A DNA stretch of 64,000 nt from Pseudomonas putida (GTDB taxonomy: Bacteria; Pseudomonadota; Gammaproteobacteria; Pseudomonadales; Pseudomonadaceae), in assembly GCA_041071465.1 (NCBI GenBank), contig CP163498.1:186001-250000 (forward strand), read 5' to 3'. The notes beneath the pieces are model-generated. The model had not been told where the DNA came from. It saw only the letters and a list, made by a program, of their open reading frames with translations, and searched no databases. A program made the translations under genes and the position numbers. Shown one piece after another: positions 54,307-64,000 of the stretch (its first letter is position 1; each line of letters opens with the position of its first letter).

Positions 54307-55200
54307 TCAGCGTTTCTGGGTCAGCGCACGGCGCTCGAACTCGACGATACGCTGGCGGTAGTGCTCGATGGTCTGGGCAGTCAGCACGCTGCGCTGGTCA
54401 TCCTTGAGCTCACCGTTCAGTTCATGGGCCAGCTTGCGTGCCGCGGCAACCATCACGTCGAAAGCCTGCTTCGGATGACGCGGGCCCGGCAAGCCGAGGA
54501 AGAAGCTCACAGCGCGAGTGCTGAAGTGATCGATGTCGTCCAGGTCGAACACGCCAGGCTTGACTGCGTTGGCCATCGAGAACAGCACCTCGCCGTGACC
54601 GGCCATGCTCTCGTGGCGGTGGAAGATGTCCATTTCGCCGAAGCGCAAGCCGCTTTCCAGGATGTTCTGCAGCAGCGCCGGGCCCTTGAAGCCACCCTCG
54701 TCGCGGGAGATCACGCTGATGACCAGCACCTCTTCGGCGGGTGGCAACTCCTTGACGCTGCTGCTGGCAGGCGCTGCGCCGCTGCTACGGTTGTTGTCGG
54801 CGGCAAAGTCGTCATCGCTGTCGGCAAACAGGTCGGGCTCGCGCTGCTCGGCGCTCAGGTTCAGGTCACCCTGCTGCACATCGGCAGCCGCACTGGCACG
54901 CTTGCCGCGCTTGCTGGCCTTGACCGGCTTGGGCTCACGCTCGCGATCACGCGCAGATGCGCTGAGCGACGGCAGGTCGCTTTCGTCCAGCTCAGGCTCC
55001 TTGTGGGTATCGAGCACGCGCGACGGGCCGAGCACCTCGGCACTGCCACCCTCTTCGTCCGGCAGGTTGGAATAACTGCGATCCAGACGGAATTTCAATT
55101 TGCCTTTCCCGCCGCGCATGCGGCGCCAGCCGTCGAAAAGAATCCCGGCGATAACAATGATGCCGATGAGGATCAGCCACTCGCGCAGACCGATTTCCAT
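54307..55200 (-). CDS. zipA: Cell division protein ZipA
   Basis: 297 residues. N-terminal transmembrane anchor ([19 protein letters not shown]), then a charged, proline- and acid-rich linker (about 30-150), then the FtsZ-binding domain ([22 protein letters not shown] to the end). It tethers the Z-ring to the membrane. ATG 55200 is the family start ([10 protein letters not shown]). It lies just upstream of ligA, its usual neighbour, and downstream of smc. Confidence 0.93.
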   Translation of the reverse strand: MEIGLREWLILIGIIVIAGILFDGWRRMRGGKGKLKFRLDRSYSNLPDEEGGSAEVLGPSRVLDTHKEPELDESDLPSLSASARDREREPKPVKASKRGKRASAAADVQQGDLNLSAEQREPDLFADSDDDFAADNNRSSGAAPASSSVKELPPAEEVLVISVISRDEGGFKGPALLQNILESGLRFGEMDIFHRHESMAGHGEVLFSMANAVKPGVFDLDDIDHFSTRAVSFFLGLPGPRHPKQAFDVMVAAARKLAHELNGELKDDQRSVLTAQTIEHYRQRIVEFERRALTQKR

Positions 55201-55405
55201 GTAATCCCGTGCCTCTATAAAAATATGCTTGAAAACAAAGGGTTCAAAGCCCTTTAACACGTGGCGCCAACTCTATGTTCTGACAGGCGTTTTACCCACG
55301 CAAAAAACGAGTGACATTAAGCTAGCACGACCAAAGACAACTTTACACCGTCTGTCGCACACGGCGGGGGCATTTCGCTGCAGAATGTGCCCCTATCGTC
55401 GTGCA

Positions 55406-58400
55406 TCAAGCGTCGACCATGGCCATGGCCGCCTCCACATCGACTGCAACAAGGCGTGAACAACCCGGCTCATGCATGGTTACCCCCATCAATTGGTCCG
55501 CCATCTCCATGGCAATCTTGTTATGGGTGATGTAGATGAACTGCACGCTTTCACTCATTTCCTTGACCAGACGCGCGTAGCGCCCGACGTTGGCATCGTC
55601 CAGCGGTGCATCGACCTCGTCGAGCATGCAGAACGGTGCGGGGTTCAACTTGAAGATGGCAAACACCAGCGCCAAGGCGGTCAGTGCCTTCTCGCCGCCG
55701 GACAGCAGATGGATGGTGCTGTTCTTCTTGCCCGGCGGTCGCGCCATGATCGTTACCCCTGTATCGAGTAGATCTTCGCCCGTCAGTTCCAGATAAGCGC
55801 TGCCACCACCGAAAACTTTTGGGAAAAGTGCCTGTAATCCGGCATTTATCTGATCAAAGGTATCCTTGAAGCGGTTGCGGGTTTCCTTGTCGATTTTGCG
55901 GATGACGTTTTCGAGGGTCTCCAGCGCTTCGACCAGGTCGGCGTCCTGAGCGTCCAGGTATCGTTTGCGCTCGGACTGCTGCTCGTATTCTTCGATGGCC
56001 GCCAGGTTGATCGCCCCCAGGCGCTGGATGCGCGCTTCAAGCTGCTCCAGTTCCTGTTCGGTACCCTGCTCGCTGGCCTCGGTTTCCAGGGTGGCGAGCA
56101 CACCTTGCAAGTCATAGCCGTCGGCCAGCAACTGCTCTTGCAGGGTCTTGCGCCGCACATCCAGGCCCTGGCACTCCAGGCGCAGCTGCTCCAGTTGACC
56201 ACGCAGCAGCTGGGCCTGCTGCTCGGCCTGGGTGCGGCGTTTTTCGGCATCGCGCAGTTCGCGGTCGGCTTCGTCCATGTGCAGGCGAGCCAGGCGCATT
56301 TCCTCGTCGACGCTCATGCGCCGCTCCAGCAGCTCCTCCAGCTTCAGGCGCAGTTCTTCCTGCGGGGCTTCACCCTCCTCCAGGTTCAGGCTCAGTTGTT
56401 CCTGGCGCTCGGTCAGGCGCGCAGCTTGCAGTTCCAGGCGCTCCAGCGCCTGGCGGGTAGAGTCGTGCTGGGCACGCAACGACCCCAGGCGCACCGCCAG
56501 CTGGTGAGCGTGGTCCTTGTGCTGGCGGGCCTCCTGACGCACCCGGTCAAGGCTTTCGCGCAGGGTGTCGCGGCGGGCCATCAACTGTTCGCGCTGCTCG
56601 GTGTCCTGGGCCATGAGCTCCAGAGCCTCTTGCAGCAGCAGGCGTGCTTCGCCCAGTTGCTCGTGTTCCAGGGCGCGCTGCTCTTCCAGCTCGCCCAGCT
56701 CTTCGTGCAGGCGGCGGCGGCGCAGCTCGACCTGCTCGGCGCGCGCGCGGCTGGCCGAAAGACTGGCCTTCAGCTCGCCGTGCAGGCGGTTTTCATCCTG
56801 TGTGCGGCGGCGCAACTGTTCGCGCTGCTCCTCCAGGTCCAGTTGCTGCTCGCGCAGGGCCTGCAACTGTTGATCGAGCTGTTCCAGCGCCGCTTCCTGC
56901 TCCAGTTGTTCCTGGCCCAGGCGTTCGATTTCCTGGCCGCGCGCCAGCACGCCGCCTTCGGCCTCGCCACCTCGGCGTACCCGCAGGAAGTGCCGGCCGA
57001 CCCAGTAGCCATCACGACTGACCAGGCTCTGCCCTTCGCCGAGCGACGCGCGCTGCTCCAGTGCCTGAGCCAGGTCTTCCACAGGCCTGACCTGGCCCAG
57101 CCAGGGCGCCAGGTCGATACGGCCCTCAACCTTCTCCAGCAAGCTGCCGGGCAACGTCGCCCCCGCGCCGACGGCCAGCAGCAAACGCAGCTCACCCTGT
57201 TCCAGGCCCGCAAAATCGAGGTCGTTGAAATCGTCCACCAGCACAGCCTGCAGATCGGCGCCAAGCACCGTCTCTACCGCCAGCTCCCAACCCGGCTCCA
57301 CCCGCAAGCCTTCGGCCAGCCGCGGCTGTTGCTCCAGCCCTTGGCCGTGCAGCCATTGCGCAGCACCTGCGCCCGGCTCCAGGGCGGCCTGCTGCAAGGC
57401 TTCAAGCGAGGCCAGGCGCCCGCCCAGGCGCTGCAGGTCGCCCTGTGCCTGCTGTTGCGCCCGGGTGGCCTGCTGCAGTTGCTCGCGCGCGCTTTCCAGG
57501 CGCTCGATCACCTGCTCTTCGCAGAGCTGCAGTTCCTCCAGCAGCATTTCGCTGCTGGCCAGTTGCTCGGCCAGTTCGAACATGGCGGCATCCTGCGGGT
57601 CGCTGCCCAGCTGCTCGCGCTCCTCGACCAACTTGCGCTGGCGCTCGGCCTGGCGCTCAAGGCTGGTTTCCAGCTGCTGCAGGCGCGCCTGCTGCACTTC
57701 GGCCTGGCGGCGCGGTTCGGCGGAGCGGCTGTTGAAGCTGTCCCACTGTTCCTGCCAACCGTGCATGCCCAGCTCGGCCTCTTCAAGCGCGGCAGCGGCT
57801 TCCTCGGCAGCCGCCAGGGTCATTTCCTGCTCGGGTTCGAGCATGACCAGCTCTTCGCTCAGGGTTGCCAGCAAGGTACGGTCGTGCCCCAGGTGCGATT
57901 CGGTTTCCAGGCGTGTGCGCTCGGCTTCCTTGAAGTCGTCCTGCAACTGGCGCAGGCGCTGCTGGCCGTGCTGAATGCTCTGCTCGACCCGGGCGATGTC
58001 ACCGGCCACCGAGTAGAAACGGCCCTGCACCTGGTTGAAGCGTTCGGACAGTTCGTGATGACCGTCGCGCAGGCGTTCGATACTGGCATCGGCATTGCGC
58101 TGCTCGGCCACCAGCGCCTCGTGAGAAACGCCCTGGTCGCCGATCACCGATTCGCGCTGGCGGACTTGTTCGTCCAGGCCTCGCCAGCGCAAGGCAGACA
58201 GGCGCGCTTTCATCTGCCGCTCCTGAGCCTTGTACTCACGGTACTTCTCGGCGGCCTGGGCCTGGCGATGCAGACGCTCCAGCTGGCGCTCGAGCTCTTC
58301 GCGCAGGTCGGTCAGACGCGCCAGGTTTTCCTGGGTGCGGCGGATGCGGTTCTCGGTTTCGCGGCGGCGCTCCTTGTATTTGGAAATGCCCGCCGCTTCC

Positions 58401-58894
58401 TCGATGAAGTTGCGCAGCTCCTCGGGCTTGGCCTCGATCAGCTTGGAGATCATGCCCTGCTCGATGATCGAGTAACTGCGCGGCCCCAGACCCGTTCCGA
58501 GGAAGATATCGGTGATGTCACGCCGGCGGCACTTGGTGCCGTTGAGGTAATAGCTGTTCTGCCCGTCGCGGGTAACCTTGCGGCGGATCGAAATCTCGGC
58601 GTAGGCGGCATACTCGCCGACCAGGGTGGTTTCGCTGTTGTCGAACACCAGTTCGATACTGGCCTGGCTGACCGGCTTGCGGCCACTGGAGCCGTTGAAG
58701 ATGACGTCGGTCATCGCCTCGCCGCGCAGGTTTTTCGCCGAACTTTCGCCCATCACCCAACGCACCGCGTCGATGATATTGGACTTGCCGCAGCCGTTTG
58801 GGCCGACCACGGCCGCCATGTTGCTGGGGAAGTTGACCGTGGTCGGGTCGACGAACGACTTGAACCCGGCCAGGCGAATGCACTTCAGGCGCAT
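55406..58894 (-). CDS. smc: Chromosome segregation protein SMC
   Basis: 1162 residues. N-terminal Walker A (GPNGCGKSNIIDAVRWVMGE near residue 32), very long coiled coils rich in Glu/Gln/Leu on both sides of a hinge near residues 510-660, and a C-terminal ABC signature (LSGGEKALTALALVFAIF) with Walker B (CMLDEVDAPLDDANV). It forms the condensin ring that organises the chromosome. The frame is intact. It begins 3 bases after the GntR gene stop, so the two may be co-transcribed. Confidence 0.95.
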   Translation of the reverse strand: MRLKCIRLAGFKSFVDPTTVNFPSNMAAVVGPNGCGKSNIIDAVRWVMGESSAKNLRGEAMTDVIFNGSSGRKPVSQASIELVFDNSETTLVGEYAAYAEISIRRKVTRDGQNSYYLNGTKCRRRDITDIFLGTGLGPRSYSIIEQGMISKLIEAKPEELRNFIEEAAGISKYKERRRETENRIRRTQENLARLTDLREELERQLERLHRQAQAAEKYREYKAQERQMKARLSALRWRGLDEQVRQRESVIGDQGVSHEALVAEQRNADASIERLRDGHHELSERFNQVQGRFYSVAGDIARVEQSIQHGQQRLRQLQDDFKEAERTRLETESHLGHDRTLLATLSEELVMLEPEQEMTLAAAEEAAAALEEAELGMHGWQEQWDSFNSRSAEPRRQAEVQQARLQQLETSLERQAERQRKLVEEREQLGSDPQDAAMFELAEQLASSEMLLEELQLCEEQVIERLESAREQLQQATRAQQQAQGDLQRLGGRLASLEALQQAALEPGAGAAQWLHGQGLEQQPRLAEGLRVEPGWELAVETVLGADLQAVLVDDFNDLDFAGLEQGELRLLLAVGAGATLPGSLLEKVEGRIDLAPWLGQVRPVEDLAQALEQRASLGEGQSLVSRDGYWVGRHFLRVRRGGEAEGGVLARGQEIERLGQEQLEQEAALEQLDQQLQALREQQLDLEEQREQLRRRTQDENRLHGELKASLSASRARAEQVELRRRRLHEELGELEEQRALEHEQLGEARLLLQEALELMAQDTEQREQLMARRDTLRESLDRVRQEARQHKDHAHQLAVRLGSLRAQHDSTRQALERLELQAARLTERQEQLSLNLEEGEAPQEELRLKLEELLERRMSVDEEMRLARLHMDEADRELRDAEKRRTQAEQQAQLLRGQLEQLRLECQGLDVRRKTLQEQLLADGYDLQGVLATLETEASEQGTEQELEQLEARIQRLGAINLAAIEEYEQQSERKRYLDAQDADLVEALETLENVIRKIDKETRNRFKDTFDQINAGLQALFPKVFGGGSAYLELTGEDLLDTGVTIMARPPGKKNSTIHLLSGGEKALTALALVFAIFKLNPAPFCMLDEVDAPLDDANVGRYARLVKEMSESVQFIYITHNKIAMEMADQLMGVTMHEPGCSRLVAVDVEAAMAMVDA

Positions 58895-58897
58895 CGG

Positions 58898-59557
58898 TCA
58901 GCCTCTGGCCAGTGCCGCCAGCACCAGTTCGCAGCTGCGCTGGCCATAGGCGGTGAGCACCTCGCGAATGCGCGGCAGGTCGCGGGAGACCACGGCTTCG
59001 AGCAGGCGGGCGAACAGGTCGAGATAGTCGATCATGTTGGCCTGGCGCTGGTCCAGCGACAGGTAATAGGCACGGCTCATGGCCGGTTGCAGGTTTTCCA
59101 CGGTTTCCTGCAGGAACGGGTTGTCGGCGAACGGATAGGCCGCACGCATGACCGCAAAACTGTCGGCGATGAAGGTCTTGATATCGAGCTGGTCATGGGC
59201 ACGCTGCAGCCGCTGCTGGATCTCCAGAAACGGGCGCAGGTCGGCTTCGGTGCGCCATTTTTGCGCAACCGCATTGCCCAGCAGGATGTAGAACTCGCCC
59301 ATCAGCGAGCACAGGCTACGAACGCTGCGTTCGTCCAGTTCGGTGACATGGGCACCACGTCGCGGCAGGATCGCCACCAGATGGCGGCGTTCGAGGATCA
59401 GCAGTGCTTCGCGCACCGAGCCGCGGCTGACGTTGAGCGCCTGGGTAACCTTCTGCTCCTGGATACGTTCGCCCGGCGCCAGCTCGCCGCGGATGATGCG
59501 TTCGGCCAGGTAATCGGCAATCTGCTCGGAGAGGCTGTCCGGGGCCTTGAACGTCAT
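58898..59557 (-). CDS. GntR-family regulator (FCD type), probable xdh repressor
   Basis: 219 residues. Winged helix (SEQIADYLAERIIRGELAPGERIQEQKVTQALNVSRGSVREAL) then an FCD ligand domain (FIADSFAVMRAAYPFADNPFLQETVENLQPAMSRAYYLS). Divergent from xdhA, with three copies of a TTGACCT...CAG site in the spacer, so it probably controls purine catabolism genes in response to a purine (inferred). The same spacer carries no other gene. Confidence 0.85.
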   Translation of the reverse strand: MTFKAPDSLSEQIADYLAERIIRGELAPGERIQEQKVTQALNVSRGSVREALLILERRHLVAILPRRGAHVTELDERSVRSLCSLMGEFYILLGNAVAQKWRTEADLRPFLEIQQRLQRAHDQLDIKTFIADSFAVMRAAYPFADNPFLQETVENLQPAMSRAYYLSLDQRQANMIDYLDLFARLLEAVVSRDLPRIREVLTAYGQRSCELVLAALARG

Positions 59558-59646
59558 GGTTTTCCTTCAAAATCATTGAACTGGGCACAAGGGGCGAATT
59601 GTAGCGTACTTGGGCGGTAATCGCGCAGAGGGGCCAGGTGGTTTAT

Positions 59647-59773
59647 TTGACCTTTCAGACAGCCACGCGCCCGGCGCGATCTATGCTTGGAATAGAGGCA
59701 GTGTGTGCGGCTGGGCATGGATACGTGCATTTTCTTGACCTTTGAGTCAGAAAAATATTGACCTGCCAGACAG
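59647..59773. promoter_or_regulatory. Three repeated operator-like sites before xdhA
   Basis: TTGACCTTTCAGACAG at 59647-59662, TTGACCTTTGAGTCAG at 59735-59750 and TTGACCTGCCAGACAG at 59758-59773. The last lies within GACCTG-CCAGA-CAGGTC, a perfect palindrome. The two proximal sites are 23 bases apart, about two helical turns, and close to the xdhA start. Confidence 0.75.
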
Positions 59774-59825
59774 GTCTTGCTTAGAGTCCGCCCAACAACA
59801 ATAAAACCATTGCGAGGCCATCCCC

Positions 59826-61280
59826 GTGATCCAGTTTCTCGTCAACCAGGAGCTGCGTAGTGAGCACGCCCTGGACCCTAACATGACAGTGCTGCAGTAC
59901 CTGCGCGAGCACCTGGGCAAACCCGGCACAAAGGAGGGCTGCGCCAGTGGTGACTGCGGTGCGTGCACCGTGGTGGTCGGTGAACTGAGCCAGGACGACC
60001 AAGGCAACGACAGCCTGCGCTACCGCAGCCTCAATTCGTGCCTGACCTTTGTGTCGTCGCTGCACGGCAAGCAACTGATCAGCGTCGAGGGGCTCAAGCA
60101 CCAAGGCCAGCTGCACAGCGTGCAACAGGCCATGGCCGATTGCCATGGATCGCAGTGCGGCTTCTGCACCCCCGGCTTTGTCATGTCGCTGTTCGCCCTG
60201 CAAAAGAACAGCAGCGGCCCTGACCTGCACCAGGCCCAGGAAGCCCTGGCTGGCAACCTGTGCCGCTGCACCGGTTACCGGCCGATCCTCGACGCCGCCG
60301 AGCAGAGCTGCCGCCAGCCCTGCCGCGACCAGTTCGATGCCCAGCAGGCGCAAACCATCAGCCGCCTCAAGGCCATTGCCCCGACGCAGACCGGCGAGCT
60401 GAACAGCGGCGACAAGCGCTGCCTGGTGCCGCTGACCGTGGCGGATCTGGCCGACCTGTACAGCTCGCACCCCGAAGCGCGGCTGCTGGCCGGTGGTACC
60501 GACCTGGCGCTGGAAGTCACCCAGTTCCACAAGACCTTGCCCGTGATGATCTACGTCGGCCACGTGGCCGAGCTCAAGCGCATCGAGAAAACCGCCAGCC
60601 ACCTGGAAATCGGCGCCGCCACCCCGCTCACCGACTGCTATGGCGCGCTTAACGAGGAATATCCCGACTTCGGCGCCCTGCTGCACCGCTTTGCCTCGCT
60701 GCAGATACGCAACCAGGGCACCCTCGGCGGCAACATCGGCAACGCCTCGCCAATCGGCGACTCGCCACCCCTGCTTATCGCCCTGGACGCGCAGGTGGTG
60801 CTGCGCCAGGGTGAACGCCAACGGGTGATGCCACTGGAAGACTACTTCATCGACTACCGCATCACGGCTCGCCAGGACAGCGAGTTCATCGAGAAGATCA
60901 TCGTACCGCGCGCCTCCAGTGACTGGGCGTTCCGCGCCTATAAAGTGTCTAAGCGCCTGGACGACGACATCTCCGCCGTGTGCGCAGCCTTCAACCTGAG
61001 CATCGAAGACGGTGTGGTCAGCGGTGTGCGGATCGCCTTCGGCGGCATGGCGGCGATACCCAAGCGCGCCCGTGCCTGCGAGGCAGCGTTGCGCGGCAAG
61101 CCGTGGAACCAGGCCGCCATCGAGCGCGCCTGCCAGGCCTTGGCCGAGGACTTCACCCCACTCAGCGACTTCCGCGCCAGCAAGGAATACCGCCTGCTGA
61201 CCGCGCAGAACCTGCTGCGCAAGTACTTCATCGAACAGCAAACGCCGCACATCGAAACCCGGGTGACCGCTTATGTCTAA
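59826..61280 (+). CDS. xdhA: Xanthine dehydrogenase small subunit
   Basis: 484 residues. Two [2Fe-2S] domains (CASGDCGACTVVVGEL near residue 42 and QCGFCTPGFVMS with CRCTGYRP near 110-150) are followed by the FAD-binding domain (LLAGGTDLALEVTQ, GTLGGNIGNASPIGDSPP). It carries electrons from the molybdenum subunit to NAD. GTG at 59826 has a GAGG site upstream. It overlaps xdhB by 8 bases. Confidence 0.95.
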   Translation: MIQFLVNQELRSEHALDPNMTVLQYLREHLGKPGTKEGCASGDCGACTVVVGELSQDDQGNDSLRYRSLNSCLTFVSSLHGKQLISVEGLKHQGQLHSVQQAMADCHGSQCGFCTPGFVMSLFALQKNSSGPDLHQAQEALAGNLCRCTGYRPILDAAEQSCRQPCRDQFDAQQAQTISRLKAIAPTQTGELNSGDKRCLVPLTVADLADLYSSHPEARLLAGGTDLALEVTQFHKTLPVMIYVGHVAELKRIEKTASHLEIGAATPLTDCYGALNEEYPDFGALLHRFASLQIRNQGTLGGNIGNASPIGDSPPLLIALDAQVVLRQGERQRVMPLEDYFIDYRITARQDSEFIEKIIVPRASSDWAFRAYKVSKRLDDDISAVCAAFNLSIEDGVVSGVRIAFGGMAAIPKRARACEAALRGKPWNQAAIERACQALAEDFTPLSDFRASKEYRLLTAQNLLRKYFIEQQTPHIETRVTAYV

Positions 61281-63672
61281 CCATCACGTAGCCAAAAGCC
61301 AGGCCGAGATGGCCGAACTGTTCAGCCAGGACCTGACCACCGGGGTCGGCCGCAGCGTCAAGCACGACAGCGCCGACAAGCATGTATCCGGCGAGGCTGT
61401 GTACATCGACGACCGCCTGGAATTCCCCAACCAGTTGCACGTCTACGCCCGCACCGCCGACCGCGCCCATGCGCGCATCCTGCGCATCGACACCACGCCG
61501 TGCTATGCCTTCGAGGGTGTGCGCATTGCCATCACCCACGAAGACATCCCCGGCCTGAAAGACATCGGCCCGGTGGTGGCCGGCGACCCATTGCTGGCCA
61601 TCGACAAGGTCGAGTTCTTCGGCCAGCCGGTGCTCGCTGTCGCTGCCCGCGATCTTGAAACCGCACGTAAAGCGGCCATGGCCGCCATCGTCGAGTACGA
61701 AGACCTGGAGCCGGTGCTGGATGTGGTCGATGCACTGCGCAAGAAGCACTTCGTGCTCGACAGCCACACCCACCAGCGCGGCGATTCGGCTGCCGCCCTG
61801 GCCAGCGCCCCGCACCGCATTCAGGGCACCCTGCACATCGGCGGCCAGGAGCACTTCTACCTCGAAACGCAGATTTCCTCGGTCATGCCCACCGAAGACG
61901 GCGGCATGATCGTCTACTGCTCCACGCAGAACCCCACCGAAGTGCAGAAACTGGTCGCCGAAGTGCTCGACGTGCCGATGAACAAGGTGGTGCTGGACAT
62001 GCGCCGCATGGGTGGCGGTTTTGGCGGCAAGGAAACCCAGGCCGCCAGCCCGGCATGCCTGTGCGCGGTAGTCGCGCGCCTGACCGGCCAGCCAACCAAG
62101 ATGCGCCTGCCGCGGGTCGAAGACATGACCATGACCGGCAAGCGCCACCCGTTCTACGTCGAGTATGACGTGGGCTTCGACGACAACGGCCGGCTGCACG
62201 GTATCAATTTCGACCTGGCCGGCAACTGCGGCTATTCGCCCGACCTGTCCGGTTCGATCGTCGACCGTGCCATGTTCCACTCCGACAACGCTTACTACTT
62301 GGGCGATGCCACCGTCCACGGGCACCGCTGCAAGACCAATACCGCCTCCAACACCGCCTACCGCGGCTTTGGCGGCCCACAGGGTATGGTCGCCATCGAG
62401 CAGGTGATGGACCATATCGCCCGTCATCTGGGCCGTGACCCACTGGCCGTGCGCAAGGCCAACTATTACGGCAAGACCGAACGCAACGTCACCCACTACT
62501 ACCAGACCGTCGAGCACAACATGCTCGAGGAGATGACCGCCGAACTGGAAGCCAGCAGCGACTACGCCGAACGCCGCGAGTCGATCCGCCGCTTCAACGC
62601 CAACAGCCCGATCCTGAAGAAAGGCCTGGCACTGACACCGGTCAAGTTCGGCATTTCGTTCACCGCCACCTTCCTCAACCAGGCCGGTGCACTGATCCAT
62701 ATCTACACCGACGGCAGCATTCACCTGAACCACGGCGGCACCGAAATGGGCCAAGGCCTGAACACCAAGGTGGCCCAGGTGGTGGCGCAGATCTTCCAGG
62801 TGGACTTCAGCCGCATCCAGATCACCGCCACCAACACCGACAAGGTACCCAACACCTCGCCAACCGCAGCGTCGAGTGGTGCCGACCTGAACGGCAAGGC
62901 GGCGCAGAACGCGGCCGAAATCCTCAAGCGGCGCCTGACCGAGTTTGCCGCACGGCACTATCAGGTGACCGAGGAAGACGTCGAATTCCGTAACGGCCAT
63001 GTGCGGGTGCGCGACCAGATCGTCAGCTTTGAGCAACTGGTGCAGCAGGCTTACTTCGCTCAGGTGTCGCTGTCCAGCACCGGGTTCTACCGCACACCGA
63101 AGATCTTCTACGACCGCAGCCAGGCACGCGGCCGGCCGTTCTACTACTTCGCCTTTGGCGCTGCCTGCGTGGAAGTGATCGTCGATACGCTGACCGGCGA
63201 ATACAAGATGTTGCGCGCCGACATCCTGCACGACGTGGGCGATTCGCTGAACCCTGCGATCGACATCGGCCAGGTGGAAGGCGGTTTCATCCAGGGCATG
63301 GGCTGGCTGACCACCGAAGAGCTGGTGTGGAACGCCAAAGGCAAGCTGATGACCAACGGCCCGGCCAGCTACAAGATCCCGGCCGTGGCCGACATGCCAC
63401 TGGACTTGCGGGTGAAGCTGGTGGAAAACCGCAAGAACCCGGAGGACACCGTGTTCCACTCCAAGGCCGTGGGCGAGCCGCCGTTCATGCTGGGCATTGC
63501 CGCCTGGTGCGCGATCAAGGATGCCGTGGCCAGCCTCGCCAACTACCGCGTGCAGCCACAGGTGGACGCGCCGGCAACACCGGAGCGGGTGCTGTGGGGC
63601 TGTGAGCAGATGCGCAAGGCGGTGGCTGCCACTCAGTCCGCAGAACCGGAGCTGGAAACCGTCACCCAGTAA
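61273..63672 (+). CDS. xdhB: Xanthine dehydrogenase large (molybdopterin) subunit
   Basis: 799 residues. Binds the molybdenum cofactor and oxidises hypoxanthine and xanthine to uric acid in the cytoplasm. GGGFGGKETQ near residue 247, AYRGFGGPQGM and the C-terminal VGEPPFMLGIAAW region are characteristic; the catalytic glutamate is expected in that last motif. Full length. XdhA2B2 heterotetramer with XdhA. Confidence 0.95.
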   Translation: MSNHHVAKSQAEMAELFSQDLTTGVGRSVKHDSADKHVSGEAVYIDDRLEFPNQLHVYARTADRAHARILRIDTTPCYAFEGVRIAITHEDIPGLKDIGPVVAGDPLLAIDKVEFFGQPVLAVAARDLETARKAAMAAIVEYEDLEPVLDVVDALRKKHFVLDSHTHQRGDSAAALASAPHRIQGTLHIGGQEHFYLETQISSVMPTEDGGMIVYCSTQNPTEVQKLVAEVLDVPMNKVVLDMRRMGGGFGGKETQAASPACLCAVVARLTGQPTKMRLPRVEDMTMTGKRHPFYVEYDVGFDDNGRLHGINFDLAGNCGYSPDLSGSIVDRAMFHSDNAYYLGDATVHGHRCKTNTASNTAYRGFGGPQGMVAIEQVMDHIARHLGRDPLAVRKANYYGKTERNVTHYYQTVEHNMLEEMTAELEASSDYAERRESIRRFNANSPILKKGLALTPVKFGISFTATFLNQAGALIHIYTDGSIHLNHGGTEMGQGLNTKVAQVVAQIFQVDFSRIQITATNTDKVPNTSPTAASSGADLNGKAAQNAAEILKRRLTEFAARHYQVTEEDVEFRNGHVRVRDQIVSFEQLVQQAYFAQVSLSSTGFYRTPKIFYDRSQARGRPFYYFAFGAACVEVIVDTLTGEYKMLRADILHDVGDSLNPAIDIGQVEGGFIQGMGWLTTEELVWNAKGKLMTNGPASYKIPAVADMPLDLRVKLVENRKNPEDTVFHSKAVGEPPFMLGIAAWCAIKDAVASLANYRVQPQVDAPATPERVLWGCEQMRKAVAATQSAEPELETVTQ

Positions 63673-63691
63673 CGCCGCGCTCCGCTTTTTC

Positions 63692-63806
63692 TGTGGGAGC
63701 GGCCTTGTGTCGCGAAAGGGCTGCGCAGCAGCCCCAAATATGTATGTTGCTTTAAGTATTCTGGGGCCGCTTCGCGCCCCTATCGCGACACAAGGCCGCT
63801 CCCACA
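63692..63806. repeat. REP-type inverted repeat between xdhB and xdhC
   Basis: 63692-63720 (TGTGGGAGCGGCCTTGTGTC...) faces a near-complementary copy at 63777-63806. The 38 bases between 63806 and the xdhC start carry its ribosome site. Confidence 0.88.
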
Positions 63807-63844
63807 AAGAAGCGGACCGCGTTGACCTGAAGAGGATCTGCATC

Positions 63845-64000
63845 ATGCACCAATGGATCAACGCCCTCGCCGACCACCAGTCCCGTGGCGAAGCGTGCGT
63901 GCTGGTGACCATCATCGAGGAGCGCGGCTCGACCCCGCGTAACGCAGGCTCGAAGATGGTGGTCAGCGCCAGCGGTCTGTTCGACACCATCGGCGGCGGC
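63845..64000 (+). CDS. xdhC: Xanthine dehydrogenase accessory protein XdhC (partial, runs off right edge)
   Basis: First 52 residues only (MHQWINALADHQSRGEACVL, then EERGSTPRNAGSKM and DTIGGG). This is the XdhC/CoxI family start; the protein sulphurates and inserts the molybdenum cofactor into XdhB. AAGAGGA precedes ATG by about 9 bases. Confidence 0.92.
   Translation, partial: MHQWINALADHQSRGEACVLVTIIEERGSTPRNAGSKMVVSASGLFDTIGGG

Noticed and set aside
56105..59620. 1171-codon plus-strand frame opposite smc
   Set aside because: It is the complement of the coiled-coil SMC gene and the GntR gene; its Gln/Leu-rich text is an antisense artefact.
61228..63990. 920-codon minus-strand frame opposite xdhB
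   Set aside because: Antisense shadow of a clear xanthine dehydrogenase subunit, crossing the REP element and xdhC start.

Overview
The window comes from a Pseudomonas chromosome, almost certainly the P. putida group. The signs are a high-GC housekeeping backbone, a pyoverdine synthetase next to its iron-starvation sigma factor, two tandem cbb3 oxidase operons followed by ccoGHIS-hemN-anr, the dnaX-ybaB and ligA-zipA-smc blocks, and many copies of the inverted REP-type repeats seen between P. putida genes. The gene order agrees with what I remember of P. putida KT2440, but no comparison was run.

Layout. 1-12743 (minus): pvdL, the first pyoverdine NRPS, running off the left edge and broken by a one-base loss near 9302. 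13051-13581: the sigma factor PfrI/PvdS with a Fur box. 13622-16311: a solute-binding protein, a DEDDh exonuclease, ppnP and an alpha/beta hydrolase. 16362-23486: two ccoNOQP operons separated by an unusual repeat-rich spacer. 23783-29237: the maturation genes ccoG, ccoH, ccoI, ccoS and a SafE-like protein. 29342-32249: hemN, anr, apt. Anr-type boxes precede ccoN-1 and hemN, so the Anr gene encoded here probably drives the high-affinity oxidase and anaerobic haem synthesis in low oxygen. 32368-35753: recR, ybaB, dnaX. 35875-38446: a second solute-binding protein, a small DUF6124-like protein, and a divergent DUF2938/MerR pair.

38463-49873 is an 11.4 kb integrated element bounded by 69-bp perfect direct repeats that are the 3' part of the 4.5S (SRP) RNA gene ffs. 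It carries a tyrosine integrase, a frameshifted AP2/HNH-like protein, a RepL-like protein, an XRE regulator with small neighbours and a frameshifted serine recombinase. Its cargo is a low-GC two-gene operon: a KAP P-loop NTPase translationally coupled to a 954-residue NACHT NTPase with leucine-rich repeats. This pair is my best candidate for an undescribed, probably anti-phage, system.

To the right are ffs itself, a hypothetical gene, a DnaQ-like exonuclease fused to a BRCT domain, a divergent and frameshifted ligA, then normal backbone again: zipA, smc, a GntR regulator, xdhA, xdhB and the start of xdhC. Three near-identical sites before xdhA look like the regulator's operators.

Four genes (pvdL, the AP2/HNH-like gene, the serine recombinase and ligA) are each broken by what looks like one missing base in a short G or C run. 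Because ligA is normally essential, sequencing error is a serious alternative to real mutation for all four.
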